Assembly: GCA_004561785.1 (NCBI GenBank)
Contig: SFUB01000028.1
Coordinates: 1 to 15,063, forward strand
Direction of reading: 5' to 3'
DNA length: 15,063 nt
From: a bacterium
Lineage (GTDB): Bacteria; Bacillota_I; Bacilli_A; RFN20; CAG-826
The notes beneath the pieces were generated by a model, which was not told where the DNA came from, ran no database searches, and saw only the letters and a list, made by a program, of their open reading frames with translations. Within the stretch, counting starts at the first letter, position 1. The number at the start of each line of letters is the position of its first letter. This document shows, piece after piece, positions 8,466 through 15,063 of this stretch. Both the position numbers and the translations under genes were made by a program.

Positions 8466-9367
8466 ACCTCCTTTTGGTGAAATCGGAAGACCAAGGGAAG
8501 CGCCTCGACGAATTCCTTTCTTCCTCCGGCGCCGCCTTGTCCAGAGCCAAATGCCAATCCCTCATCAAGGAAGGCAAAGTGCTCGTGGACGGGAAGAAGG
8601 AAAAGGCCTCCCTGCGGCTCAAAGAAGGGATGGAGGTCTCCTATGAGGACTACCAAGCCCCCTCTTCCGAATTGCTCCCGGAGGACATCCCCCTCGACAT
8701 CGTTTACGAAGACGATGATTTGATCGTCATCAACAAGCAAGCCGGCCTCGTCGTCCACCCCGGGAACGGAAACCCCGACGGCACTTTGGTGAACGGATTG
8801 CTCTACCGCCAAAAGCAGCTTGCCCCAAGCATAGACCCGGCCCGGCCCGGCATCGTGCACCGGATCGACAAAGACACCTCCGGCTTGCTCGTGGTCGCCA
8901 AAACCGAGGAAGCCCTCTTGGGGCTGCAGGCCCAACTCAAGGATCATTCGATGCACCGGGAATATTACGCCTTGGCCCAAGGGATCATCCCAGAAGAAGC
9001 GGGGGAGATCAACGCCCCCATCGGCCGCGACAAGGACCATCCCTCCAAGATGGCCGTGGTCCCGGGAGGGAAAGAGGCGAAAACCTATTTCAAAGTGGTC
9101 CGACGCTACCTAAAAAGCGAGGCGACGTTGCTGGACTGCTCCCTTAAGACGGGGAGGACCCATCAGATCAGGGTCCACCTCGAATACATCGGCCATCCCG
9201 TCGTGGGGGATCCCCTCTACGGAAGGGGGAACCGCAAAATCTACGACAAAGGTCAATTGCTCCATGCCTATCGGCTGAGCTTCGTCCATCCGATCACCAA
9301 GAAAAGCATGGTCTTCGAAGCGCCTTTGCCGAAGGCCTTCTCCGAAATCCTCGATTCGCTTTCCTAA
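8462..9367 (+). CDS. RluA/RluD-family 23S rRNA pseudouridine synthase (YlyB-like)
   Basis: This 301-residue enzyme isomerises uridine to pseudouridine in RNA. An N-terminal S4 RNA-binding domain (about residues 13-60, with a SRAKCQSLIKEGKVLVDG-type segment) precedes the catalytic domain. The RluA-family active-site box HRIDKDTSGLLV starts at His133, with Asp136 as the catalytic aspartate. The later LKTGRTHQIRVHL segment is also family-typical. RluD modifies helix 69 of 23S rRNA in E. coli; the gene in this position in B. subtilis is ylyB. Which uridines are modified cannot be read from sequence. The ATG overlaps the lspA stop (ATGA, 8462-8465), and a purine-rich stretch, GGGGAAGG, lies just upstream. 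It is the last gene of the T-box operon, and a terminator follows 8 bases after its stop. Confidence 0.93.
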   Translation: MNLLLVKSEDQGKRLDEFLSSSGAALSRAKCQSLIKEGKVLVDGKKEKASLRLKEGMEVSYEDYQAPSSELLPEDIPLDIVYEDDDLIVINKQAGLVVHPGNGNPDGTLVNGLLYRQKQLAPSIDPARPGIVHRIDKDTSGLLVVAKTEEALLGLQAQLKDHSMHREYYALAQGIIPEEAGEINAPIGRDKDHPSKMAVVPGGKEAKTYFKVVRRYLKSEATLLDCSLKTGRTHQIRVHLEYIGHPVVGDPLYGRGNRKIYDKGQLLHAYRLSFVHPITKKSMVFEAPLPKAFSEILDSLS

Positions 9368-9375
9368 ACGTTCAG

Positions 9376-9411
9376 AAAGGGGCATTGCCTTTGGCGATGG
9401 CCCCCTTTTTT
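9376..9411 (+). terminator. Intrinsic terminator of the ileS operon
   Basis: AAAGGGGCATTGCC pairs with GGCGATGGCCCCC around a TTT loop, with one G-U pair and one bulged G. TTTTTT follows at 9406-9411. It sits directly after rluD. Read from the other strand the hairpin is followed only by TTTCT, so it could act weakly for rnhC as well. Confidence 0.88.
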
Positions 9412-9413
9412 CG

Positions 9414-9715
9414 ATGAAGGTCTCCATCGACGACTCGGCAGCGGTTTCTCGAGCCTCTCCCTCATAACCGCGTCGAGTGCGACTCCTGAAGCTCGACCGC
9501 AAGCTGCTCTTCGGCAAAAACCTCTTCCTCGAGGATTCGCGGCGCATCCTCAAGATGGTCGTCTCCTTGAACGCCGCGTCTAGGAAGGCGTCGAGAAAAA
9601 AGAGGCGAGCGATTGCCTTTCTTCTGTCGGCTGCGACATGATCCTAGGACATTATTGCGGGAAGCCCATGCCCAAGATCGAGGTTTCCGAGTGGGCCAAG
9701 AAGAAATTCGAATGA
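9414..9715 (+). pseudogene. Degenerate C-terminal fragment of an EAL-domain (c-di-GMP phosphodiesterase) gene
   Basis: No single frame is open, but ordered EAL-domain motifs appear in two frames. From 9414 the frame reads MKVSIDD, the start of the DDFG motif. At about 9435 one base is missing and the reading moves to GSGFSSLSLITASSAT (from 9437), matching DDFGTGYSSL. It then returns to the first frame at 9483 for LLKLDRKLLFG (the KxDR motif) and on to ILKMVVSLNAA. At 9584 it changes again to EGVEKKEASD (the EGVE motif) and GCDMILGHYCGKPMP (the GCD..QGY..xKPMP motif, with QGY decayed to LGH), ending in TGA at 9713-9715. A TAG (9581-9583) sits right before the EGVE codons. About 7-8 residues normally found between the helix and EGVE are absent, and there is a TAA in the first frame at 9465-9467. 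The N-terminal half of the domain is missing altogether. It abuts the rluD terminator on one side and the rnhC stop on the other. Confidence 0.85.
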
Positions 9716-10651
9716 TCAGCCCAAGATCTTCTCCGCGGTCTTGAAGTTCATCTTCGCGACTTTCTCGAGTTCTTTTTCTCCGTGGACCCGGACGAATTCC
9801 TTCCCCGCCTCCTGCACAAGCGAAGAAGCGCCTAAGGGGAAAGGAAAGCCATATTCCTCCCGCATTTTCCCCATTTTCCTCAAAAAAGAATAACGGGCCA
9901 AGACCGAGGCGAGGGCGACGCTAGGGAAGGCAAGTTCCCCTTTGGTGGAGAAAGCGATCCCCTCGAGGACTTCTTTCTCGCCTTTTAGATAGGAATAGTA
10001 GAGCCCTTCTTCCGCGAACTGGTCCATGCATAGATGGGAGAAGGGGAAGGAAGATTTGAGGTTCAATAGGCACCGGTTGTGCATCTTGGCCTTGATGGAA
10101 TTCAAATTCTCCCCTTTCTTGTATAGAGCGTTGTATTGAAGAGGTGACAAAGACAAGGAAGAGTAAGGGAATTCCTTGACCAATGCGGGGCCGATTTCAA
10201 GGATGTATGAGTCCTCCATCTTTTTCGAATCGGTGACGCCGAGGTCGCTTAGCCTTCCTAGGTCCTTCTCTTCGACGAAAGAGGCGACGACGCAGACGGG
10301 GCCGAAGAAATCCCCCGTCCCGACTTCGTCAGATCCGATCTGAGGGAAGGGGCAAGACGCTTCTTTCGGGTCCGGCCGGAAATCGAAAAGGGGAGAGAAA
10401 AGGCCATTTTGGCTTGTCCGGTCAAGATCCTTCCACCTTCTGGCCTCCAAGTCTGCCTTCTCCCCTTGGAAGAGGACCTTATGGGAGCCTTGATGCGATT
10501 TCTTGTAGATCCTCAGGCTAAAGCCATCCCCTTGGTGAAAATGAAGGAGCTGGGGATCGATCCTCTCCTTGGTGAGGTGGGGGTAGGCCTTGATGAGTTT
10601 TTGAATGTCTTCTTCCGAGAGAAGCAAGGCGACGGAATGCGGGTTTGCCAT
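9716..10651 (-). CDS. rnhC: Ribonuclease HIII
   Basis: This enzyme degrades the RNA strand of RNA:DNA hybrids, such as R-loops and primers. The 311-residue protein has an N-terminal TBP-like substrate-binding region (about 1-85) followed by the RNase H fold. The signature GSDEVGTGDFFGPV supplies Asp108 and Glu109. MDQF supplies Asp210. The KGE segment before SVALASVLAR supplies Glu239, completing the DEDE tetrad expected of type HIII rather than HII. TDSKK (140-144) is also typical. The ATG at 10651 gives a family-like N-terminus, MANPHSVALLLSEED. GGTGA lies 6 bases before it and could pair with 16S rRNA if it is included in the transcript. The gene is transcribed divergently from mutS2, and its stop directly touches the EAL pseudogene. 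No RNase HI or HII gene lies in the window. Confidence 0.95.
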   Translation of the reverse strand: MANPHSVALLLSEEDIQKLIKAYPHLTKERIDPQLLHFHQGDGFSLRIYKKSHQGSHKVLFQGEKADLEARRWKDLDRTSQNGLFSPLFDFRPDPKEASCPFPQIGSDEVGTGDFFGPVCVVASFVEEKDLGRLSDLGVTDSKKMEDSYILEIGPALVKEFPYSSLSLSPLQYNALYKKGENLNSIKAKMHNRCLLNLKSSFPFSHLCMDQFAEEGLYYSYLKGEKEVLEGIAFSTKGELAFPSVALASVLARYSFLRKMGKMREEYGFPFPLGASSLVQEAGKEFVRVHGEKELEKVAKMNFKTAEKILG

Positions 10652-10664
10652 GGATGCTCACCAT

Positions 10665-10670
10665 TTTATA
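10665..10670 (-). promoter_or_regulatory. rnhC: Putative -10 element of rnhC
   Basis: On the minus strand, TATAAA (within GGGGATATAAAATGG) ends 13 bases before the rnhC ATG. Transcription would start about 5-8 bases before the start codon, giving a very short leader. No convincing -35 is visible at 15-18 bases. Confidence 0.45.
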
Positions 10671-10709
10671 TCCCCTTCCTCCGTCCAAGAAGTAGAAACG
10701 CCCCTCGAG

Positions 10710-10718
10710 TGATATAAT
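10710..10718 (+). promoter_or_regulatory. mutS2: Extended -10 promoter of mutS2-uvrC
   Basis: TGATATAAT combines a consensus -10 (TATAAT, 10713-10718) with the TGn extension. No good -35 is seen, as is common for extended -10 promoters. Only 8 bases separate the -10 from the mutS2 ATG, so the transcript should start within about a base of the start codon. Confidence 0.7.
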
Positions 10719-10726
10719 CGCCCCGT

Positions 10727-13036
10727 ATGCAGAACGAATTCGCAGTGCTGGAATGGGATAAGATCAAGGGGATGCTCTCCCCTTTGTGCAGAACCGAGCA
10801 GGGGAAGAAGAGGGCGGAATCCCTTTCCCCTTTGGAGCAAAAGGAATGGGAGAAGGAGCAACGCTTCCTTTCCGAGATGGAGAATTGCCTTTCCCTGCAG
10901 GGGAAGCTTCCTTTGGATGTTTCAAGCGACCTTACCCAGGAAGTGCGCCTTGCCGGAAAGGGAAAGACCCTCTCGGCGGAGACCCTGGAAAGGGTCGCCC
11001 ACGACGTCACGACCGGCGAGGAGGTCAAACGCTTCCTTTTGGCTTTGGATGAATCCCCAAGCCTAAGCGAATTCGCCTCTATGATCCCGGATCTTCTGTT
11101 CTTGGAGAAGGACATCCACAAGATCATCGCCCCCGACCTATCGATCTTCGATAATGCCTCCCCGGAGCTGAAGCACATCCGCATCGGGATTGCGCGCCTA
11201 GAGAAGGAGATGGTCGCGAAGCTCGGCTTCGTCTTAGAACAAAACAAGGTCTACCTCTCCGACACCACCCTCACCCTCCGGAACGGCCATTACGTCCTCC
11301 CCGTCGCCAACGCCCACAAAAACAAAGTGAACGGCATCGTCCAGGACATCTCAAGCTCCGGCAACACGACCTTCATCGAGCCGGAGGCTTTGGTCGCCCT
11401 CAACAACAAAATGGCGGAGCTCAAAAACAGGGAACGCGAAGAGATCGCCCGCCTTTTGGGGATGCTTTCCCATGAGGTCGGGGGGTCCGGGGAATCCTTC
11501 CTGAAGCTCAATTCAAGCCTTGGCTCCCTCGATTTCCTGCAAGCAAGGACCCTTTTGGGAATCTCGATGAAAGGGCATCTGGCTTCCCTTTCCGACGACG
11601 GGAGCATCGATTTGAGGGGCTTCCGCCACCCCCTCATCGACCCGGAAAAAGTGGTGGCGAACGATTTCCACATCACCCCCTCCCGGCGCGTCATCATCAT
11701 CTCCGGCCCCAATGCGGGAGGCAAAACCGTGGCCCTCAAAAGCCTTGGCTTGGCGGTCCTCATGAACCAATCCGGCCTCTTTTTGCCCGCCGAGCAAGGG
11801 GCGATGCTGCCTTTCTTCAAGAGAGTGAGGCTCGACATCGGGGATTCGCAATCCCTTTCCGACAACCTCTCGACCTTCTCCGCCCACATGTCCAACCTCG
11901 CCGAAATCTGCTCTTCCGTCGGCGGCAAGGACCTCGTCTTGCTCGATGAAGTCGGGACCGGCACCTCCCCCAAAGAGGGGGAGGCCATCGCCTATGGGGT
12001 GGTCCGTTATCTGCTACGGAAGCATTGCTTCGCGCTTATCTCCAGCCACTTCGAAGGGCTCAAAGCCTATGCCATGAGCGATCCGTCCGTCGAGAACGCC
12101 TCGATGCTCTTCGACAAAGCCAAGCTCTCCCCGACCTACGTCCTTCAGATGGGCCTGCCGGGGGAAAGCTACGGCATCACGGTCGCCAAACGCTACGGCG
12201 TCGATCAGGAAATCCTAGACTACGCCGAGGAATACAAAGGCGGTCAGGGGGATTTCTCCCTGGAAGAGGCGATCGCTAGACTTAGCGCCTTAGCCAAGGA
12301 AAACGAGTCGCTCAAAGAGCAGAACCGGAAGAAAGAAGCCCAACTGGAGGCCAAAGAAAAAGAGCTCGCCTCGAAGGAAAAGGCCGTCTCTATTCGGGAG
12401 GAGAAGCTCCTTTCCTCCGTCGAAGGGGAGAAGCGGCGCATCCTCCAGGAAGCCGAAGAGAAAGTCGGCGAGATCATCTCCGCCCTCCAATCCCCCGAGG
12501 TCAAACTCCATCAGGCGATCGCGGCGAAGAAGAAGATCGCCGAGCTCCAGGAGAGCAAACTCAAGGAGGAATCCTTCTCCGGAAAGGTGAGCCTAGGCGA
12601 CTATGTGAGCGTGCCTTCCTACGGAATCGTCGGCAAAATCACCCAGGAGGAAGGGAAAAAGATCGCGATTGTCACCCAAGAAGGGCTTTCCTTCAAGACC
12701 ACCAAGGACAAAGTGGTCAAGACGACTCCCCCGGAAAGGAAGAAGACGCCGATGCAGGGGAACGTCCTCGACAAAATCGGCTCCTCCTCGCTTTCCTTGG
12801 AGCTGAATCTCATCGGCAAGCGGGTCGATGAGGCCCTTTTCGACCTCGACAAATACCTCGACCAGTGCCGAATCAAGGGCTTCAAGCGCGTCAAGATCAT
12901 CCACGGCTTCGGGTCCGGAGCCTTGCGGAACGCCGTCCACGAATATTTGAGGAAGCATTCTTCCTTCGTTGCTTCCTTTGAACTCGGCGGGGAATACGAA
13001 GGGGGCGGAGGGGCGACCGTCGTCCATCTGAAATGA
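10727..13036 (+). CDS. mutS2: MutS2 ATPase with C-terminal Smr domain
   Basis: This 769-residue MutS-family ATPase lacks the mismatch-recognition domain. In various bacteria the family is reported to act on branched DNA and recombination, and in B. subtilis to split collided ribosomes. Residues 1 to about 300 form the lever and clamp region. Walker A is GPNAGGKT (327-334) and Walker B ends in LLDE (405-408), followed by the GTGTSP signature. A charged coiled coil runs about 508-590, then a KOW-like segment near 620-660. The Smr domain is at about 690-769. Its usual LDLRG box reads LNLIG (693-697) and the HGKGTG box reads HGFGSG (726-731). The start aligns with family N-termini (MQNEFAVLEWDKIKG). 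There is no Shine-Dalgarno sequence; the -10 element lies 8 bases upstream. The stop overlaps the uvrC start (ATGA). Confidence 0.96.
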   Translation: MQNEFAVLEWDKIKGMLSPLCRTEQGKKRAESLSPLEQKEWEKEQRFLSEMENCLSLQGKLPLDVSSDLTQEVRLAGKGKTLSAETLERVAHDVTTGEEVKRFLLALDESPSLSEFASMIPDLLFLEKDIHKIIAPDLSIFDNASPELKHIRIGIARLEKEMVAKLGFVLEQNKVYLSDTTLTLRNGHYVLPVANAHKNKVNGIVQDISSSGNTTFIEPEALVALNNKMAELKNREREEIARLLGMLSHEVGGSGESFLKLNSSLGSLDFLQARTLLGISMKGHLASLSDDGSIDLRGFRHPLIDPEKVVANDFHITPSRRVIIISGPNAGGKTVALKSLGLAVLMNQSGLFLPAEQGAMLPFFKRVRLDIGDSQSLSDNLSTFSAHMSNLAEICSSVGGKDLVLLDEVGTGTSPKEGEAIAYGVVRYLLRKHCFALISSHFEGLKAYAMSDPSVENASMLFDKAKLSPTYVLQMGLPGESYGITVAKRYGVDQEILDYAEEYKGGQGDFSLEEAIARLSALAKENESLKEQNRKKEAQLEAKEKELASKEKAVSIREEKLLSSVEGEKRRILQEAEEKVGEIISALQSPEVKLHQAIAAKKKIAELQESKLKEESFSGKVSLGDYVSVPSYGIVGKITQEEGKKIAIVTQEGLSFKTTKDKVVKTTPPERKKTPMQGNVLDKIGSSSLSLELNLIGKRVDEALFDLDKYLDQCRIKGFKRVKIIHGFGSGALRNAVHEYLRKHSSFVASFELGGEYEGGGGATVVHLK

Positions 13037-14835
13037 TCCTCACCGAGAAGCTCTCCCGCCTCATCTCCCTCCTCCCGGATAAGCCGGGGGTATACCAGAT
13101 GAAGGACGCGGGAGGCAAAATCATCTACATCGGCAAGGCCAAGAACCTGAAGAAAAGGGTCTCCCAATATTTTCTGCGTCCGCAGATCGGCAAAGTGAAG
13201 GCGATGGTGGAGCACGTCGATTCCTTCGATATCATCGTGCTCCGGACCGACAAGGAGGCCTTCATCCTTGAGATGAACCTCATCCAGACCCACCATCCCC
13301 GTTACAACATCATGCTGATGGACGATTCCCATTACCCCTATATCGCCTTGAAAAGGCATGGGGATCCCTATCTCAAGATCGCCCGAAGCGACAAAGACAA
13401 GCATTATTTTTACTTTGGACCCTTCCCGAATTCGGGCTATTGCTACAAAACGATCGACCTCCTGAACAAGATTTACCCGACCCGGAAATGCCGCAACATC
13501 CCCAAGAAACCCTGCCTTTACTATTCGATGGGCCAATGCCTCGCCCCCTGCCTTCATAAAGTCGAGCAACAGACCCTCGACGGGCTTTATTCTTCCATCA
13601 AATCCTTCCTCTCCGGGGACTCGGAGGAAGTGGAGGGGGAACTCAAAAGGAAGATGGAGGAGGCCTCGGGGAAACTGGACTTCGAACGGGCCGGCGAAAT
13701 CAAGAAGACGCTGGACTCCCTCCATTACGTCAAAAGCAAGCAAGCGGTGGAGACCACCGGCGACAAGACGAGCCGCGACGTTTTCGCCTACGCGGAAAGG
13801 GATGGCTACCGGAGCCTCGCCATCTTGACCTATCGGAACGGGATGCTGCTAGGCAAAGCCTGCCACGTCGTGCCGATCTTCTTGGAAGGCCCGGAGCAAG
13901 TCGCCGATCTTCTGGAGCAATATTATTCCTCCCACCCTCTCCCCAAGGAGATCGTGGCCGGGATCCCGGGGCTAAAAGAACGGCTGGAAGGGGAAATCGA
14001 AGGGGCGAAGGTGATCCTGCCGAAAGAAGGCAGGCTCCTCGACGCGCTGAATATCGCCGAGCTGAACGCCAGGCAAGGTCTGGACGCCCATTTCTCCTCC
14101 GCGCGGCTAGAAGAGGACAAAGAAGCGCTTCTAGAGGAATTGCAGAATCTCCTGGGCCTTAAGGAAACCCCCATCCGGATCGAGCTTTTCGATAACTCTC
14201 ACCTCCAAGGCTCCTCTCCGGTCGGGGCGATGGTCTGCTTCTTGAACGGCTCCCCGTGCAAGAAGATGTATCGGAAATTCCACCTCTTTGAAGAAGACGC
14301 CGGGGACGACTACCATTCCATGAAGGAAGTCGTTTTCCGGAGATATTCGCGCCTAGCCAAGGAGAACCTGCCCCTCCCGGACCTCATTTTGGCCGACGGA
14401 GGGCTCCCCCAGGTCCACGCGACCTTGGAGGGCCTTCTCGCCTCGGGGGTCTCCATCCCCGTCTATGGGCTCTACAAGAATTCCAAGCACCAGACCGAAG
14501 GCTTAATCGATTCAAAGGGGAAAACCTATCCCCTGAACCCTAAATCGCCTTTGTTCTTCCTGCTCATGAGGATGCAGGACGAGGTCCATCGTTTTGCCAT
14601 CTCCTTCCACCATCAGCAGCGCAGTAAGTCCATGACCTCCTCGCTTCTGGACTCGATCCCCGGAATCGGGGGCAAAAGGAAGGAAATCCTGCAATCCCAT
14701 TACCCGAGCATCGACGCCCTTTTGTCCTCCAGCGTCGATGAGCTTTCCCAAATCCTGCCCCGGAAATCCGCGGAGGCCCTTTACCGAAAATTGCACGGGG
14801 ATCCTGGCTTGAGCCTTGAACGGGAGCCGCATTAA
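13033..14835 (+). CDS. uvrC: UvrABC excinuclease subunit C
   Basis: UvrC makes both incisions around bulky DNA lesions after UvrAB has loaded. The 600-residue protein has the full domain order. The N-terminal GIY-YIG nuclease has GVY (19-21), YIG (32-34) and Arg42. Four cysteines (153, 161, 169, 173) match the reported iron-sulfur ligands. The UVR motif that contacts UvrB is about 200-235. The C-terminal RNase H-like nuclease has FDNSH (Asp387), DDYHSMKEV and ADGG (Asp455). A helix-hairpin-helix tail carries SIPGIGGKRK. The ATG overlaps the mutS2 stop (13033-13036), and the 18 bases upstream contain no Shine-Dalgarno sequence, so initiation probably depends on ribosomes finishing mutS2. The last 20 codons also hold the -35 of the tRNA-Arg promoter. 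Confidence 0.97.
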   Translation: MILTEKLSRLISLLPDKPGVYQMKDAGGKIIYIGKAKNLKKRVSQYFLRPQIGKVKAMVEHVDSFDIIVLRTDKEAFILEMNLIQTHHPRYNIMLMDDSHYPYIALKRHGDPYLKIARSDKDKHYFYFGPFPNSGYCYKTIDLLNKIYPTRKCRNIPKKPCLYYSMGQCLAPCLHKVEQQTLDGLYSSIKSFLSGDSEEVEGELKRKMEEASGKLDFERAGEIKKTLDSLHYVKSKQAVETTGDKTSRDVFAYAERDGYRSLAILTYRNGMLLGKACHVVPIFLEGPEQVADLLEQYYSSHPLPKEIVAGIPGLKERLEGEIEGAKVILPKEGRLLDALNIAELNARQGLDAHFSSARLEEDKEALLEELQNLLGLKETPIRIELFDNSHLQGSSPVGAMVCFLNGSPCKKMYRKFHLFEEDAGDDYHSMKEVVFRRYSRLAKENLPLPDLILADGGLPQVHATLEGLLASGVSIPVYGLYKNSKHQTEGLIDSKGKTYPLNPKSPLFFLLMRMQDEVHRFAISFHHQQRSKSMTSSLLDSIPGIGGKRKEILQSHYPSIDALLSSSVDELSQILPRKSAEALYRKLHGDPGLSLEREPH

Positions 14836-14844
14836 GAAGATAAT
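14816..14844 (+). promoter_or_regulatory. Promoter of tRNA-Arg, overlapping the 3' end of uvrC
   Basis: TTGAAC (14816-14821) and GATAAT (14839-14844) are spaced by exactly 17 bases. The mature tRNA begins 8 bases after the -10, so the primary transcript would have almost no 5' leader. The -35 lies within the uvrC coding sequence. Confidence 0.65.
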
Positions 14845-14852
14845 CTCCATGC

Positions 14853-14929
<77 letters not shown>

Positions 14930-14941
14930 TATTGAAACAAC

Positions 14942-14973
14942 AGAATTGATACCAAAAATATCAGTTCTTTTTT
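14942..14973 (+). terminator. Intrinsic terminator after tRNA-Arg
   Basis: AGAATTGATA (14942-14951) pairs with TATCAGTTCT (14959-14968), with one G-U pair, around the loop CCAAAAA. A run of T continues to 14973. The stem is AT-rich, unlike the GC-rich stems of the two gene-end terminators upstream, but ten paired bases plus the T run make it credible. Confidence 0.8.
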
Positions 14974-15063
14974 CATTTTTAAGGGCTATTTTGCTTGTTT
15001 TAGGCTTATTTTTGCTTTAATTCAGGTGAAGTAGTCCTTTTTTATTTGCTCATTTTATCGACT
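14974..15063. other. AT-rich tail with no gene identified
   Basis: This stretch is strongly AT-rich, unlike the GC-rich rest of the window, and stops occur in every frame on both strands. Two imperfect direct copies of a GGCTATTTTGCTT-like unit lie at 14984-14996 and 15003-15017. On the minus strand a frame ending VDKMSK then TAA runs in from the window edge, which is too short to interpret. Confidence 0.5.

Noticed and set aside
10409..10717. Plus-strand frame of 102 codons inside and before rnhC
   Set aside because: It is antisense to the N-terminal half of a clear RNase HIII and runs into the divergent promoter region.
10727..13036. MutS1 mismatch-repair protein
   Set aside because: There is no N-terminal mismatch-binding domain, and a C-terminal Smr domain is present. 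The length and layout fit MutS2.

Overview
The window is a GC-rich stretch of bacterial chromosome made mostly of information-processing genes. It uses the standard code: TGA ends several genes and Trp is TGG. The gene set (paired SWIM and SNF2 genes, ileS-lspA-rluD behind a T-box, RNase HIII, MutS2, UvrC) and its order point to a Bacillota, most likely the Bacilli / Erysipelotrichia-like side. GC content is high for that group. B. subtilis has relatives of these neighbourhoods (ywqA/ywqB; ileS-lspA-ylyB; rnhC...mutS2...uvrC), but the version here is shorter. No species assignment can be made from the sequence alone.

Layout. Positions 1-59 may hold the tail of an upstream gene. Positions 65-4633 hold a two-gene unit, a SWIM zinc-finger protein followed by a SNF2-family ATPase, closed by a strong terminator at 4653-4679. 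Positions 4792-5050 hold a promoter and a T-box riboswitch with an AUC (Ile) specifier and an attenuator hairpin. It controls the overlapping operon ileS-lspA-rluD (5071-9367), which ends in a terminator at 9376-9411. Positions 9414-9715 look empty but are the wreck of an EAL-domain (cyclic-di-GMP phosphodiesterase) gene: truncated, frameshifted, with an in-frame TAG and an internal deletion. rnhC (RNase HIII) lies on the minus strand at 9716-10651, and a 75-base divergent promoter region separates it from mutS2-uvrC (10727-14835). A tRNA-Arg(UCU) with its own promoter inside the 3' end of uvrC follows at 14853-14929, then a terminator. From about 14930 the composition changes abruptly to AT-rich.

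How the genes work together. ileS charges tRNA-Ile, and the T-box senses the uncharged form. lspA (lipoprotein signal peptidase) and rluD (23S rRNA pseudouridine synthase) ride on the same transcript through ATGA overlaps. RNase HIII (RNA:DNA hybrid removal), MutS2 (branched DNA and/or collided ribosomes) and UvrC (nucleotide excision repair) form a nucleic-acid maintenance block. The SWIM/SNF2 pair probably remodels nucleic acid or protein-nucleic acid complexes.

No CRISPR array, intact mobile element or convincing new multi-gene system is visible. The most interesting signals are the hidden EAL pseudogene, the leaderless or nearly leaderless promoter geometry repeated at several transcription units, the altered Smr signature in MutS2, the enlarged LspA, and the compositional break just after the tRNA gene.
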